Source: Iamia sp038233075 (lineage in GTDB: Bacteria > Actinomycetota > Acidimicrobiia > Acidimicrobiales > Iamiaceae). From it: a DNA stretch of 64,000 bases. The notes under the pieces are model-generated. The model worked only from the letters and a program-made list of their open reading frames with translations, had not been told where the DNA came from and searched no databases. The DNA is taken from NCBI GenBank assembly GCA_038233075.1, contig JBBSMQ010000005.1, positions 62,001 to 126,000 on the forward strand, in the 5' to 3' direction. This document shows, piece after piece, positions 1 to 7,931 of the stretch. Made by a program: the position numbers and the translations under genes. How positions within the stretch are numbered: position 1 is the stretch's first letter; every line of letters begins with the position of its first letter.

Positions 1-347
1 AAGACGAGGGTGAGGAACGAGAGCACGAGGGTGACGGTGACGATGGCGACGGGCCGGGCGGCGTCGCCGAGGAACGACAGTGGTCCCTCCAGCGGCTCGG
101 CCAACGACACCGCGGCCGCGGCCGAGGCCAGGAACCCGGCCAGGGTGATGCCGATCTGCACCGTGGCCAGGAACCGGTTCGGATCCCGGGCCAGCGCGGC
201 CAGGGCGCGGGCCCGGCGGGGACCCTGCTCCAGTCGTTGGAGCTGGGTCTCGCGCAGGCTGACGAGCGCGATCTCGCTGCCCGAGAGGGCCCCGTTGAGG
301 ATGATCAGGATGGCGACCAGCCCCACCTGGGGCAGGACATCAGCCAC
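1..347 (-). CDS. CNNM-domain (hemolysin/CorC family) membrane protein, N-terminal part
   Basis: The gene runs off the left edge, so only about 115 N-terminal residues are present. They read as a DUF21/CNNM transmembrane domain: a hydrophobic helix, then NGALSGSEIALVSLRET, a Q-R-L basic stretch, DPNRFLATVQIGITLAGFLAS, and a second hydrophobic segment. Family members usually carry CBS and CorC_HlyC domains after the CNNM core and are linked to divalent cation (Mg/Co) homeostasis; that part is outside the window. The GTG start at 347 follows an AGGGGG Shine-Dalgarno-like stretch. The gene is divergent from the gamma-glutamyltransferase-like gene. The domain call is strong; the ion specificity is unknown. 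Confidence 0.75.
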   Translation of the reverse strand, partial: MADVLPQVGLVAILIILNGALSGSEIALVSLRETQLQRLEQGPRRARALAALARDPNRFLATVQIGITLAGFLASAAAAVSLAEPLEGPLSFLGDAARPVAIVTVTLVLSFLTLV

Positions 348-579
348 TGGACCCCCTACGTGACAGGGGGGCGGGGCCGGCCGCCGGATGGGAGCCAGTG
401 GGCGGGGGGCGCCGGGTACCGCCGCCGGTGGAGCGGGGTCCCGGCCCGGGACTCCCGGGTTCGTCGGACGCGGTGCGCAGCGGCACGGGACAACAGTAGC
501 GAGTCCCTGGCTCCGAGCTCCCGCCGACCGGCGGCGGCTTCGGTAGCGTCGGGCGGCCCTGGCCGCCCCCCCCCCCACC

Positions 580-2160
580 ACGTCACGGTGGCCCACCACC
601 TACTCGACCGGCGGGCTGGTCTGCTCGGTCGACCACCTCGCCTCCTCGGCCGGGGCGGAGATGCTCGCCGCCGGTGGTTCCGCCGCCGACGCCGCGGTCG
701 CGGCCAGCGCGGTGCTGGCGGTGACCACCCCCCACATGTGCGGGATGGGCGGCGACCTGTTCGCTCTCGTGCACGACGGTGCCGACCCCCCGGAGGTGCT
801 CGACGCCGCCGGCCGGGCCGGGAGCGGGGCCGACGCCGACCGGCTGCGGGCCGAGGGTCACCGCGACATGCCCGCCCGCGGCGATGTCCGGGCTGCGACC
901 GTCCCCGGCTGCGTCGACGGCTGGTGCGCGCTGCTGGAGCGCCACGGCCGCCTGGACCGGGCCCAGGTGCTCGCCCCCGCTCGCCGCCTGGCCGAGGAGG
1001 GGTTCCCGGCGTCGCCGCTGCTGGCCTTCATGCTCGGTGACCTCGACGGCGTGGAGGGGTGCGATGAGCTGACCGGGATCCGTCCCGACACCGGTGACCG
1101 GGTCCTGCGTCCCGAGCTGGCCCGGGTCCTGGCACGCGTGGCTGAGTCGGGGCGGAGCGGTTTTTACGAGGGAGTCTTCGGCACTGCCCTGCTCGAGGTG
1201 GGGGCGGGCGAGTACCGGCCTGAGGACCTGTCCCGGATCGGGGCCCGCTGGGTCGAGCCTCTCGGGCTCCGGGTCTGGGGCCATGACGTGTGGACCGTGC
1301 CCCCCGCCTCGCAGGGCTACCTGACCCTCGCCGCGGCCCGGATGGCCGAGCTCATCGCCGGTGACCGCCTGCCCCCGACCGACGATGCCGCCTGGGCCCA
1401 CCTGCTGATCGAGGTGTGCCGGCTGGCCGGTGAGGACCGACCCGACGTCCTGCACGATCGGGCCGACGGATCCGCCCTGTGGGCCGAGGAGCGCCTGGCG
1501 GCCGCGGCCGCCCGCTTCGACCCCGCCCGGCGGGTCGACGCCGCCGGCCGGTTCGAGGACGGGGGGACGATCCACCTGGCCGCTGTTGACCGCCACGGCA
1601 TGGGGGTCAGCCTCATCCAGTCCAACGCCGCCGACGTCGGCTGCCGGGTGGCGGTGCCGGGGACCGGCATCCTGCTCCACAACCGGGCCATCGGCTTCTC
1701 CCTCGAATCGGGCCACCCCGCCGAGTACGACCCCGGTCGCACCCCTCCCCACACCCTCGCCCCGGCGCTCGTCACCCGCACCGACGGCACCCTGCGGGCC
1801 GTGCTGGGTACGATGGGGGGCGACTCGCAGCCCCAGGTCGTGCTCCAGCTCCTGGCCCGGCTGCTGGTGGCGGGGGAGGAGCCCGGAGTCGCCCTCAACG
1901 CGCCCCGGTTCGTGCTTCGCTCGGACACCGGCTCGGGCTTCGACACGTGGCGCTCGGCCCACCAGCGGGTGCGCCTGGAGGCCCATGCCCCCGAGGACTG
2001 GGTCTCCGGGCTCTCCGAGCGCGGTCACCCTGTCGAGGTGGCCGGCATCGACCCGGCCGGGTTCGGCCACGCCCACGTGATCGAGATCCGCCCCGACGAC
2101 GTGCGCGCCGGCGCATCTGACCCCAGGGCCATGACCGGCGCCGCCGTCGCTGCGCCCTGA
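580..2160 (+). CDS. gamma-glutamyltransferase / Ntn-hydrolase family enzyme
   Basis: The product matches the gamma-glutamyltranspeptidase fold over about 520 residues. The conserved beginning (TTYSTGGLVCS, then AGAEMLAAGGSAADAAVAAS and MCGMGGDLF) is followed by the autoprocessing site GGTIHLAAVD, whose Thr (codon at 1567) would be the catalytic nucleophile, and by a C-terminal GTMGGDSQPQ motif typical of the family. Members cleave or transfer gamma-glutamyl groups (glutathione and related peptides); the substrate here is not predictable. The first ATG (661) would cut off conserved residues encoded from about 580, where an ACG codon sits at the expected initiator position just after an 11-C tract. 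The start is therefore uncertain: a rare ACG start or an indel in the C tract. It ends 7 bp before plsY, convergently. No clear signal peptide is seen. Confidence 0.85.
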   Translation, partial: TSRWPTTYSTGGLVCSVDHLASSAGAEMLAAGGSAADAAVAASAVLAVTTPHMCGMGGDLFALVHDGADPPEVLDAAGRAGSGADADRLRAEGHRDMPARGDVRAATVPGCVDGWCALLERHGRLDRAQVLAPARRLAEEGFPASPLLAFMLGDLDGVEGCDELTGIRPDTGDRVLRPELARVLARVAESGRSGFYEGVFGTALLEVGAGEYRPEDLSRIGARWVEPLGLRVWGHDVWTVPPASQGYLTLAAARMAELIAGDRLPPTDDAAWAHLLIEVCRLAGEDRPDVLHDRADGSALWAEERLAAAAARFDPARRVDAAGRFEDGGTIHLAAVDRHGMGVSLIQSNAADVGCRVAVPGTGILLHNRAIGFSLESGHPAEYDPGRTPPHTLAPALVTRTDGTLRAVLGTMGGDSQPQVVLQLLARLLVAGEEPGVALNAPRFVLRSDTGSGFDTWRSAHQRVRLEAHAPEDWVSGLSERGHPVEVAGIDPAGFGHAHVIEIRPDDVRAGASDPRAMTGAAVAAP

Positions 2161-2167
2161 CGGGACG

Positions 2168-2797
2168 TCAGGAGGAGCGGGTCTGTCGGGCGTTGAGGGC
2201 GAGGCGGGCCAGCATCACCGCCGAGCTCGCGCCGGCGAAGATCGGCACAGCCGCCGTGGGCGTCGGGCCCCAGGCGTTGGAGAGGCCCCGCCGCCACCAG
2301 ACCAGGGCGGCCGCGGTCCACGCCCCGCAGGAGAGCTGGATGGCCCGGTCGGCGTTGGCGGTGCGGCGGGCCGACAGGTAGGCGACCACGACGTCAAGGG
2401 GGAAGTAGGCGGGGAACAGCACCAGCGACGCCCCGGCCGAGGTGGCCACCCCCTTGCCGCCCCGGAAGCCGCTGGTGGCCGGGAACACGTGCCCGGCGAT
2501 CGACGCGGTGCCCGCGGCGCACCCGCCCGCGGTGCCGCCCAGGGCCTGCCCGACCGCACCGGCGGCGGCCCCCTTGCCCATGTCGAGCCCCAGCACGGCC
2601 AGGCCCCAACCCGTGCCGAGCTGGGCCGCGGCGTTGGTCGCCCCCGGGTTGCCGGACCCGGCCATCCGCAGATCGACCCCGCCCCCGGTGGCCAGGCGGC
2701 TGGCCAGGGAGGCGGACGGGATCAGCCCGGCGCCGTAGCCCAGTGCGGCGGCCGCGAGCACGCGCACGCCGGGCCCGGCGCGTGGGCGACGACCCAT
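2168..2797 (-). CDS. plsY: glycerol-3-phosphate acyltransferase PlsY
   Basis: A 209-residue polytopic membrane protein with the PlsY signature motifs in order: SGNPGATN near residue 47, a GKGAAAG segment, and GHVFPATSGFRGGKGVATSAG near residue 103. PlsY transfers an acyl group from acyl-phosphate to glycerol-3-phosphate, the first step of phospholipid synthesis, at the cytoplasmic membrane. Its ATG shares one base with the stop codon of the upstream FakB/DegV gene (TGATG on the minus strand), which implies translational coupling. That pairing is meaningful because fatty-acid kinase, of which FakB is the lipid-binding subunit, produces acyl-phosphate. Length is normal for the family. Confidence 0.92.
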   Translation of the reverse strand: MGRRPRAGPGVRVLAAAALGYGAGLIPSASLASRLATGGGVDLRMAGSGNPGATNAAAQLGTGWGLAVLGLDMGKGAAAGAVGQALGGTAGGCAAGTASIAGHVFPATSGFRGGKGVATSAGASLVLFPAYFPLDVVVAYLSARRTANADRAIQLSCGAWTAAALVWWRRGLSNAWGPTPTAAVPIFAGASSAVMLARLALNARQTRSS

Positions 2798-3618
2798 CAG
2801 CGACGGCCGTCGAGAGGGTGGAACACAGCGCCGAAGGTGCCGGCTCCGGTGTGGGCCGCCACCGACGGGCCGACGGTGTAGCGGACGAGCTCGACCACCT
2901 GGGGCAGAGCCGCGAGCACAGCGCCGAGGACCTCGGCCGCGGCGGGGGCGTCGGCATCGCCCACCCCCACCCGGAGGGGGCCCTGGTGCTCGGCCACGAC
3001 CGCGGCCATGGCGTCGGTCGCCTCCTCGATGCTCGACGTCCGGCGCAGCTCACGCATGTCCGGCCCCGAGGAGGCGTACACCGCCACCCCGTCTCCCTCG
3101 GCCACCGGGAGCCGTCCCCCCTCGTTGGCGCGCGCGATCTCGCCGATGGTGAACACCGAGGCGGCCAGGCCGGCGGTCTGCTCGGCTGCGGCGGCGGCCT
3201 CGTCGATCGGCGCCCCCGAGGCCAGGGCCTCGCCGGCCCGCCACACGCAGCACCCCTCGATGAAGGAGGCCGTCCGGGTGTCGACGACCGTCACCGGGAT
3301 CTCGGCCATGTCGGCGGCGAGCCTGGCCGCGCCCACGGTGGCGGACTGGTTGGAGCCCACGTGCACTGACAGCACCGCCTCGGCCCCTGCCGCCGCCGCC
3401 TTCTCATAGGCCGCCAGCAGCTCGCCGGGCGATGGCGCCGCGGTGGTGACCGTGGCGCCTTCCCGGAGCTGGGCGCAGAACGCCGTCGGGTCGAGATCGG
3501 TCTCGTGGTGCTCGACTCCATCGATCACCACGGTGAGGGGGACGACGTCGATGCTGAAGCGGTCGCGGAGGTCGGGGGGCAGCATGGCGTTCGAGTCGGT
3601 GACGACACGGGCGGACAC
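2797..3618 (-). CDS. DegV/FakB family fatty-acid-binding protein
   Basis: A 273-residue DegV-family protein. The N-terminus has the family opening VVTDSNAMLPPDL; later segments GSNQSATVGAARLAADM and VVDTRTASFIEG match the lipid-head-group-binding part of FakB proteins. Characterised family members bind a fatty acid and present it to the kinase FakA, giving acyl-phosphate. No FakA is seen in the window. The GTG at 3618 is preferred because a TAGCGT box lies 8 nt upstream (leaderless pattern) and the domain begins there; the open frame extends further upstream without family similarity. It overlaps plsY by one base, so the two probably work together in supplying acyl-phosphate to phospholipid synthesis. 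Confidence 0.87.
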   Translation of the reverse strand: MSARVVTDSNAMLPPDLRDRFSIDVVPLTVVIDGVEHHETDLDPTAFCAQLREGATVTTAAPSPGELLAAYEKAAAAGAEAVLSVHVGSNQSATVGAARLAADMAEIPVTVVDTRTASFIEGCCVWRAGEALASGAPIDEAAAAAEQTAGLAASVFTIGEIARANEGGRLPVAEGDGVAVYASSGPDMRELRRTSSIEEATDAMAAVVAEHQGPLRVGVGDADAPAAAEVLGAVLAALPQVVELVRYTVGPSVAAHTGAGTFGAVFHPLDGRR

Positions 3619-3626
3619 GGTCTCGG

Positions 3627-3632
3627 ACGCTA
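3627..3632 (-). promoter_or_regulatory. -10-like box for the FakB-PlsY operon
   Basis: TAGCGT on the minus strand, ending 8 nt before the GTG at 3618 with no Shine-Dalgarno between. It fits the TANNNT spacing seen before many genes in this window and suggests a leaderless transcript. Confidence 0.4.
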
Positions 3633-3769
3633 CGTGGTCGGTTCGTCGGCGAGGGGGCACCGGCCGTCCGGTGGTGACGGCAGGGAGTCCGTCGCCGCGG
3701 TCCCGCCCCGCCCGGGTAGGAGGGGGAAGCCTGCCGACCCGGACCGGGTTGGGCCCTGCGAGGAGACCG

Positions 3770-4288
3770 ATGGCGCTGACCCGACTGCACAACGAGGACT
3801 GGGGCTTCGCGTCCAACTGCTTCGTCTGCGAGCGCCGCAACGCCGGCGGGTTGCGCATCGGCTTCGACCACGACACCGAGCGTGACGTCGTCGTCGCCTC
3901 CTTCACCCTCGACGACACCTTCTCGGGGGCGCCCAGCTACGTCCACGGTGGGGTGACCCTGGCGGTGCTGGATGAGGCGCAGGCGTGGGCCACCATCGCC
4001 GTGGCGGGGCGCTTCGCGGTCACCACCGAGACCTCCACCCGCTTCGCCCGTCCCGTCCTGGTGGGCCGGACCTACGACGTCGAGGCGCGGGTCACCGAGC
4101 GCACCGACACCCATCTCTCCACCGGGGGTCAGATCGCCAACGACGAGGGCAAGGTGTGCGCCGAGACCACCGCCACCTTCGCCGTCCTGGGCCCGGCCCA
4201 GGCCGCGCAGGCGACGGGGGTCGAGGCCTCGACCCTGGATGCGTCCTACCTCCGCACCGAGGCCGCCGACTCCGAGGGCACGCACTGA
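3770..4288 (+). CDS. PaaI-like hotdog-fold thioesterase
   Basis: 172 residues. An N-terminal NCFVCERRNAGGLRIGF segment (Cys-x-x-Cys type) is followed by YVHGGVTLAVLDEAQAWA, the helix and catalytic region of PaaI/YbgC-type hotdog thioesterases, and by a strand-rich half with ETSTRFARPVLVG. Family members hydrolyse acyl-CoA thioesters; the chain specificity is not readable. The ATG at 3770 has AGGAG about 6 nt upstream, which fixes the start against the much longer open frame. It is divergent from the FakB-PlsY pair, so a role in acyl-CoA turnover is possible but is only inferred from position. Confidence 0.82.
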   Translation: MALTRLHNEDWGFASNCFVCERRNAGGLRIGFDHDTERDVVVASFTLDDTFSGAPSYVHGGVTLAVLDEAQAWATIAVAGRFAVTTETSTRFARPVLVGRTYDVEARVTERTDTHLSTGGQIANDEGKVCAETTATFAVLGPAQAAQATGVEASTLDASYLRTEAADSEGTH

Positions 4289-4501
4289 CGGTGGCGGGCG
4301 GGCGTTGCCGGGGTTGATCATCGGTGCCGTCGTCGAAATCCGGCGGGGCGCTGGACCGGTTGGCGTCTCGGACCATTGGGCACGGCGCCGGCGAGGTCCA
4401 GCTCGACCGCCGGTAGGCCTGGAGGCGACCCTCGCCACCATCCGGGATTGTGCCGACGTCGCGTGAGCGACACGACCGCCCGGTCGGCGAGGATGGCGGC
4501 C

Positions 4502-4528
4502 GTGGACCACAGGGCCAGTCACCGATGA
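4502..4528 (+). promoter_or_regulatory. candidate 8-codon leader ORF coupled to the glutaminase start
   Basis: GTG at 4502 opens an 8-codon ORF (product MDHRASHR) whose TGA overlaps the glutaminase ATG as ATGA at 4525-4528. A GAGGAT box at 4489-4494 lies 7 nt before the GTG, the spacing expected for a leaderless transcript. The glutaminase start itself has no Shine-Dalgarno, so translation of the leader followed by reinitiation is an attractive reading. It is too short to prove as a gene. Confidence 0.3.
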
Positions 4529-5571
4529 GCGGCTCGGGACCGCCCGGCGCTGACGCCGGGATGTCCGAGGAGGAGCTCCACCGCCAGGTCGACGAGCGTC
4601 TCCACGAGCTGTATCGGCGGTACCGCGATCCGCGCCACGAGCGCGCCGTCCGCTACTACGAGTCGGGTGCGGGCTACCGCGGACCCGAGGCGGCGGGGGC
4701 CGACCGCGAGACCTTCGGCGTTGCGCTCGTCGGTCTCGACGGCTCGGTCCACGGGGCGGGGGCATGGCAGGAGCCGTTCCCGCTGCAGTCGATCTCGAAG
4801 GTCTTCGCCTACCTGCTGGCCCTCGAGGACCACGGTCGGGAGGCCGTGATGCGCCGAGTGGGCGTCGAGCCCAGCGGCGACGCCTTCAGCTCGCTCGTCT
4901 TCGACGAGGAGGAGCGACGGCCCTACAACCCCATGGTCAACGCTGGTGCCCTGGTGACCGCGGACCTGGTGCGGGGCTCCGACGGCGGCGACGCCTGCGA
5001 GCGAATCATGGCCCTGATGCGACGCCACGCCGGCAACGACGACCTCCACGTCGACGAGGAGGTCTTCCAGCGCGAGCTGGACGGCTCGGACCGGAACCTC
5101 GGCACGGCGTACCTGCTGCGCAGCGAGGACATGATCGAGGGCCGGGCCGAGGACGTCCTGGCCCTCTACCTGCGCCAGTGCTCGGTCCCGGTGACTTGCC
5201 GCGACCTGGCGGTGATGGCGGCCACGCTGGCCAACGGCGGCGTGAACCCGCTGACCGGCGCGCGGGCCTGCGACCGGCGCCACGTCCGAGACGTGTTGAC
5301 GGTGATGTACACGTGCGGGATGTACGACTTCGCCGGCGAGTGGGCCTTCGAGGTGGGCGTCCCGGCCAAGAGCGGCGTCAGCGGCGGCATCCTGGCGCCC
5401 ATCCCCGGCAAGCTCGGTGTGGGGGTGTTCTCGCCCGGCCTCGACAGCCACGGCAACAGCGTCCGCGGCGTCGACGTGTGCCGGGAGATCTCCGACGGTC
5501 TGGGCCTCCACGTCTTCGCCTCGGACGAGGAGGACGCCGTGCTGGGCGACCCCGGCGCCGTCGAGGGTTGA
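4525..5571 (+). CDS. glsA: glutaminase
   Basis: A 348-residue serine-dependent glutaminase that hydrolyses L-glutamine to glutamate and ammonia. The catalytic Ser-x-x-Lys lies in LQSISKVF (Ser89, Lys92 from this start). NPMVNAGAL, LRSEDMIEG, TCRDLAVMAATLANGGVNP and the GVPAKSGVSGG motif follow in the usual order of the beta-lactamase-like glutaminase fold. Length is slightly above the common 300-330 because of an N-terminal extension. Start options are ATG 4525, ATG 4561 (MSEEELHRQ) and an upstream GTG at 4450. I favour 4525 because it overlaps the stop of a short leader ORF. No regulatory domain is fused. Confidence 0.93.
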   Translation: MSGSGPPGADAGMSEEELHRQVDERLHELYRRYRDPRHERAVRYYESGAGYRGPEAAGADRETFGVALVGLDGSVHGAGAWQEPFPLQSISKVFAYLLALEDHGREAVMRRVGVEPSGDAFSSLVFDEEERRPYNPMVNAGALVTADLVRGSDGGDACERIMALMRRHAGNDDLHVDEEVFQRELDGSDRNLGTAYLLRSEDMIEGRAEDVLALYLRQCSVPVTCRDLAVMAATLANGGVNPLTGARACDRRHVRDVLTVMYTCGMYDFAGEWAFEVGVPAKSGVSGGILAPIPGKLGVGVFSPGLDSHGNSVRGVDVCREISDGLGLHVFASDEEDAVLGDPGAVEG

Positions 5572-5775
5572 GGCCGCGCCGGCTCGTCGCCCGATGTCGA
5601 CTCCGTGAGGTGAGGCCCTCCGGGTTCGCGCCACGATCGATCGAGGAGCGCGCACCCGAGCATCAACGTGGTCAGGTTCTGACCGTTCTGCAGGCATCGA
5701 GCCGATCACAGCCCCACCGGGGCCGCCCGAGGCCGGGTGGCTGCGAGCGTCGGCCCGATGGGTGAGGATGGCGGG

Positions 5776-6654
5776 GTGGAGGTCCACCTGGTCGACGGCA
5801 CCTACGAGCTGTTCCGGCACTTCTACGCCGTGCCCTCGCACCTGACCGACGATGGGCGGGAGGTCGGCGCGGTGCGGGCCACGGCGGGTTCGGTGCTGCG
5901 GATGCTGGAGGAGGGCGCCACCCACGTGGCGGTGGCCACCGACCACGTGATCGAGTCGTTCCGCAACGACCTCTACGCGCCCTACAAGGACGGGGCGGGG
6001 GTCGACCCCGAGCTGTTCTCGCAGTTCACGCTGCTGGAGGAGGTGCTGGAGGCCCTCGGCGTCGCGGTGGCGGCCATGGTGGAGCACGAGGCCGACGACG
6101 CCCTGGCCGCCATGGCCACGCAGGCGTCGAGCGACGATCGGGTCGAGCGGGTGTGGATCTGCACCCCCGACAAGGACCTGGCCCAGTGCGTGGGGGGCAA
6201 GGTCGCCCAGCTGGACCGGCGCAAGGGCACGGTGATCGACGCGGCGGGGGTGGAGCAGAAGTACGGCGTGGCCCCCGCATCGATCCCGGACTGGCTGGGC
6301 CTCGTCGGCGACAGTGCCGACGGCTTCCCCGGACTGCCCGGCTGGGGCGCCAAGTCGGCCGCCACCGTGCTGCGGGCCTTCGGCCACATCGATGACATCC
6401 CCGCCGACCCCGCCACGTGGGGACTCAAGGTGCGCAGCGCCGGCACGCTGGCGGCCACGCTGGTCGACAACATGTCCGACGCCCTGCTGTTCCGGCGCCT
6501 GGCCATCCTCGAGGTCGACGCGCCGGTGCCGGCCACCGTCGACGATCTGCGTTGGGCGGGGCCCACGGCCGAAGCGCAGGCGCGCTGCGCCGACATCGAC
6601 GCCGACGGCCTGGCGGCGCGGGCCTCGGCCCTGGCGGAGGCCCGCGGCTGCTAG
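5776..6654 (+). CDS. 5'-3' exonuclease (PIN/FEN family)
   Basis: About 292 residues resembling the 5' nuclease domain of DNA polymerase I. It has HLVDGTYELFRHFYAVP at the start, DHVIESFRNDLYAPYKDG, the acidic EHEADDALAAMA motif, TPDKDLAQCV, and a helix-hairpin-helix region GLVGDSADGFPGLPGWGAKSAATVL. These carry the metal-binding Asp/Glu residues of FEN-type nucleases that process flap or RNA-primed ends. It is a stand-alone protein without polymerase domains. The GTG at 5776 has GAGG at a suitable distance and also a GAGGAT box 6 nt upstream; ATG 5758 is the alternative. It is followed by a strong hairpin. Confidence 0.85.
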   Translation: MEVHLVDGTYELFRHFYAVPSHLTDDGREVGAVRATAGSVLRMLEEGATHVAVATDHVIESFRNDLYAPYKDGAGVDPELFSQFTLLEEVLEALGVAVAAMVEHEADDALAAMATQASSDDRVERVWICTPDKDLAQCVGGKVAQLDRRKGTVIDAAGVEQKYGVAPASIPDWLGLVGDSADGFPGLPGWGAKSAATVLRAFGHIDDIPADPATWGLKVRSAGTLAATLVDNMSDALLFRRLAILEVDAPVPATVDDLRWAGPTAEAQARCADIDADGLAARASALAEARGC

Positions 6655-6676
6655 CTCACCCGCCGGAGGGAAGCCC

Positions 6677-6727
6677 CGAACCTTGGACGGAAGGGCGCCA
6701 CATGCGGCGCAGTCCGTCCAAGGTTCG
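6677..6727 (+). terminator. long perfect hairpin, probable intrinsic terminator
   Basis: Two perfect 15-nt arms (6677-6691 and 6713-6727) enclose a second small stem (GCGCC at 6695-6699 with GGCGC at 6706-6710). No T tract follows, as is common in high-GC actinobacteria. It lies between the exonuclease stop at 6654 and the predicted promoter of the next gene at 6777, so termination is the simplest role. Confidence 0.6.
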
Positions 6728-6776
6728 TCCACGACAGGAGATAGGCGACGGGCGACAGGCGGCGGGCGGGGTGCCC

Positions 6777-6782
6777 TACGGT
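6777..6782 (+). promoter_or_regulatory. -10-like box for the LigD-type polymerase
   Basis: TACGGT ending 7 nt before the ATG at 6790, with no Shine-Dalgarno. It fits the leaderless pattern. Confidence 0.4.
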
Positions 6783-6789
6783 GCGGCCC

Positions 6790-7818
6790 ATGGCGTCGCC
6801 CTCGATCGAGGTCCAGGTGCCGGTGGGTGACGGCGCCACGCGTGCGGTGAAGGTCTCGAGCCCCGACAAGGCCTTCTTCCCCACCCGGGGCGAGACCAAG
6901 CGGGACCTGGTCGCCTTCTACGAAGCCGTGGCCGACCCGCTGCTGGCGGCCATGGGCGGGCGACCGACCATGCTCCAGCGGGTTCCCGACGGCGCCGGCG
7001 GCAAGTCGTTCTTCCAGAAGCGGGTGCCCAAGAACCCCCCGGAGTGGCTGCAGACCACCGTGGTCTCCACCCCCAACGGCACCACGAGCGACGCCCTCGT
7101 GGTGGCCGACATCGCCCACGTGGTGTGGGCCGTCAACCTGGGCTGCCTCGGGTTCCACCCCTGGCCCTACCGGGCGGCCACGCCGGAGGTGGCCGACGAG
7201 ATGCGCATCGACCTCGACCCCGGGTCGAAGGCCACCTTCGCGCAGGTGCGCGAGACGGCGGGCGAGGTGCGCACGCTGCTGGGCGAGGTGGGGATCACCG
7301 CGTTCGTGAAGACCACCGGCAACCGGGGCCTGCACGTCTACGTGAGCGTCGAGCCCCGCTGGAGCTCCTACGACGTGCGCGCCGCGGTGGTGGCCGTGGC
7401 CCGCGAGCTCGAGCGCCGCCGTCCGGACCTCATCACCGCCCAGTGGTGGAAGGAGGAGCGGGGCGACGACCTGGTGTTCGTCGACTTCAACCAGAACGCG
7501 CCGCACAAGACCGTGTTCGGCGCCTGGTGCGTCCGCCCACGCGTGGGGGGCCAGGTGTCCACCCCGCTGGCGTGGGACGAGGTGGCCGACGTCGACCCCG
7601 AGGGCCTCACCCTGGCCACCGTGCCCGCCAAGGTGGCCGCGGACGGCGACCCGTGGGCGGCCAAGGACGACGATCCGCAGTCGATCGAGGAGCTGCTGGC
7701 CTGGTTCCAGCGCGACATCGACGATGGCTTGATGGACGCCCCCTGGCCGCCCGTCTACCCGAAGCAGCCCCTGGAGCCGCCCCGGGTCAGCCCCAGCCGG
7801 GCCCGCCACGACGACTGA
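6790..7818 (+). CDS. LigD-type primase-polymerase (AEP) domain protein
   Basis: 342 residues matching the stand-alone LigD polymerase domain (archaeo-eukaryotic primase fold). Visible motifs are SPDKAFFP near the start, SFFQKRVPKNPPEWL, the metal-binding RIDLDPG, KTTGNRGLHVYV and the VFVDFNQNAPHKTVFGAWCVRPR region. Such proteins add nucleotides at DNA ends during non-homologous end joining. An ATP-dependent ligase gene lies 1.5 kb downstream on the other strand, so the LigD modules are encoded by separate genes here. No Ku gene is visible in the window. The start at 6790 rather than the adjacent GTG 6781 follows from the -10 box spacing. Confidence 0.9.
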   Translation: MASPSIEVQVPVGDGATRAVKVSSPDKAFFPTRGETKRDLVAFYEAVADPLLAAMGGRPTMLQRVPDGAGGKSFFQKRVPKNPPEWLQTTVVSTPNGTTSDALVVADIAHVVWAVNLGCLGFHPWPYRAATPEVADEMRIDLDPGSKATFAQVRETAGEVRTLLGEVGITAFVKTTGNRGLHVYVSVEPRWSSYDVRAAVVAVARELERRRPDLITAQWWKEERGDDLVFVDFNQNAPHKTVFGAWCVRPRVGGQVSTPLAWDEVADVDPEGLTLATVPAKVAADGDPWAAKDDDPQSIEELLAWFQRDIDDGLMDAPWPPVYPKQPLEPPRVSPSRARHDD

Positions 7819-7907
7819 CGGCGTCCGTCCGGACCTGACGGCCCGCGGTCGACGGGGCACCGTCGGTGCGCGAGGGTGGAGGAACAGGCCCCGGCGAGGA
7901 GAACACC

Positions 7908-7931
7908 ATGCACGCGCTCTGTACCCGTTGA
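7908..7931 (+). promoter_or_regulatory. 7-codon leader ORF with strong RBS overlapping the next start
   Basis: A strong Shine-Dalgarno (GAGGAG at 7896-7901) precedes ATG 7908, but that frame codes only MHALCTR and stops at TGA 7929-7931. The TTG start of the lipoprotein gene at 7928 overlaps this stop (TTGA). Either the leader delivers ribosomes to the TTG by coupling, or one base is missing or extra and the ATG is the true start of the lipoprotein. Confidence 0.35.
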
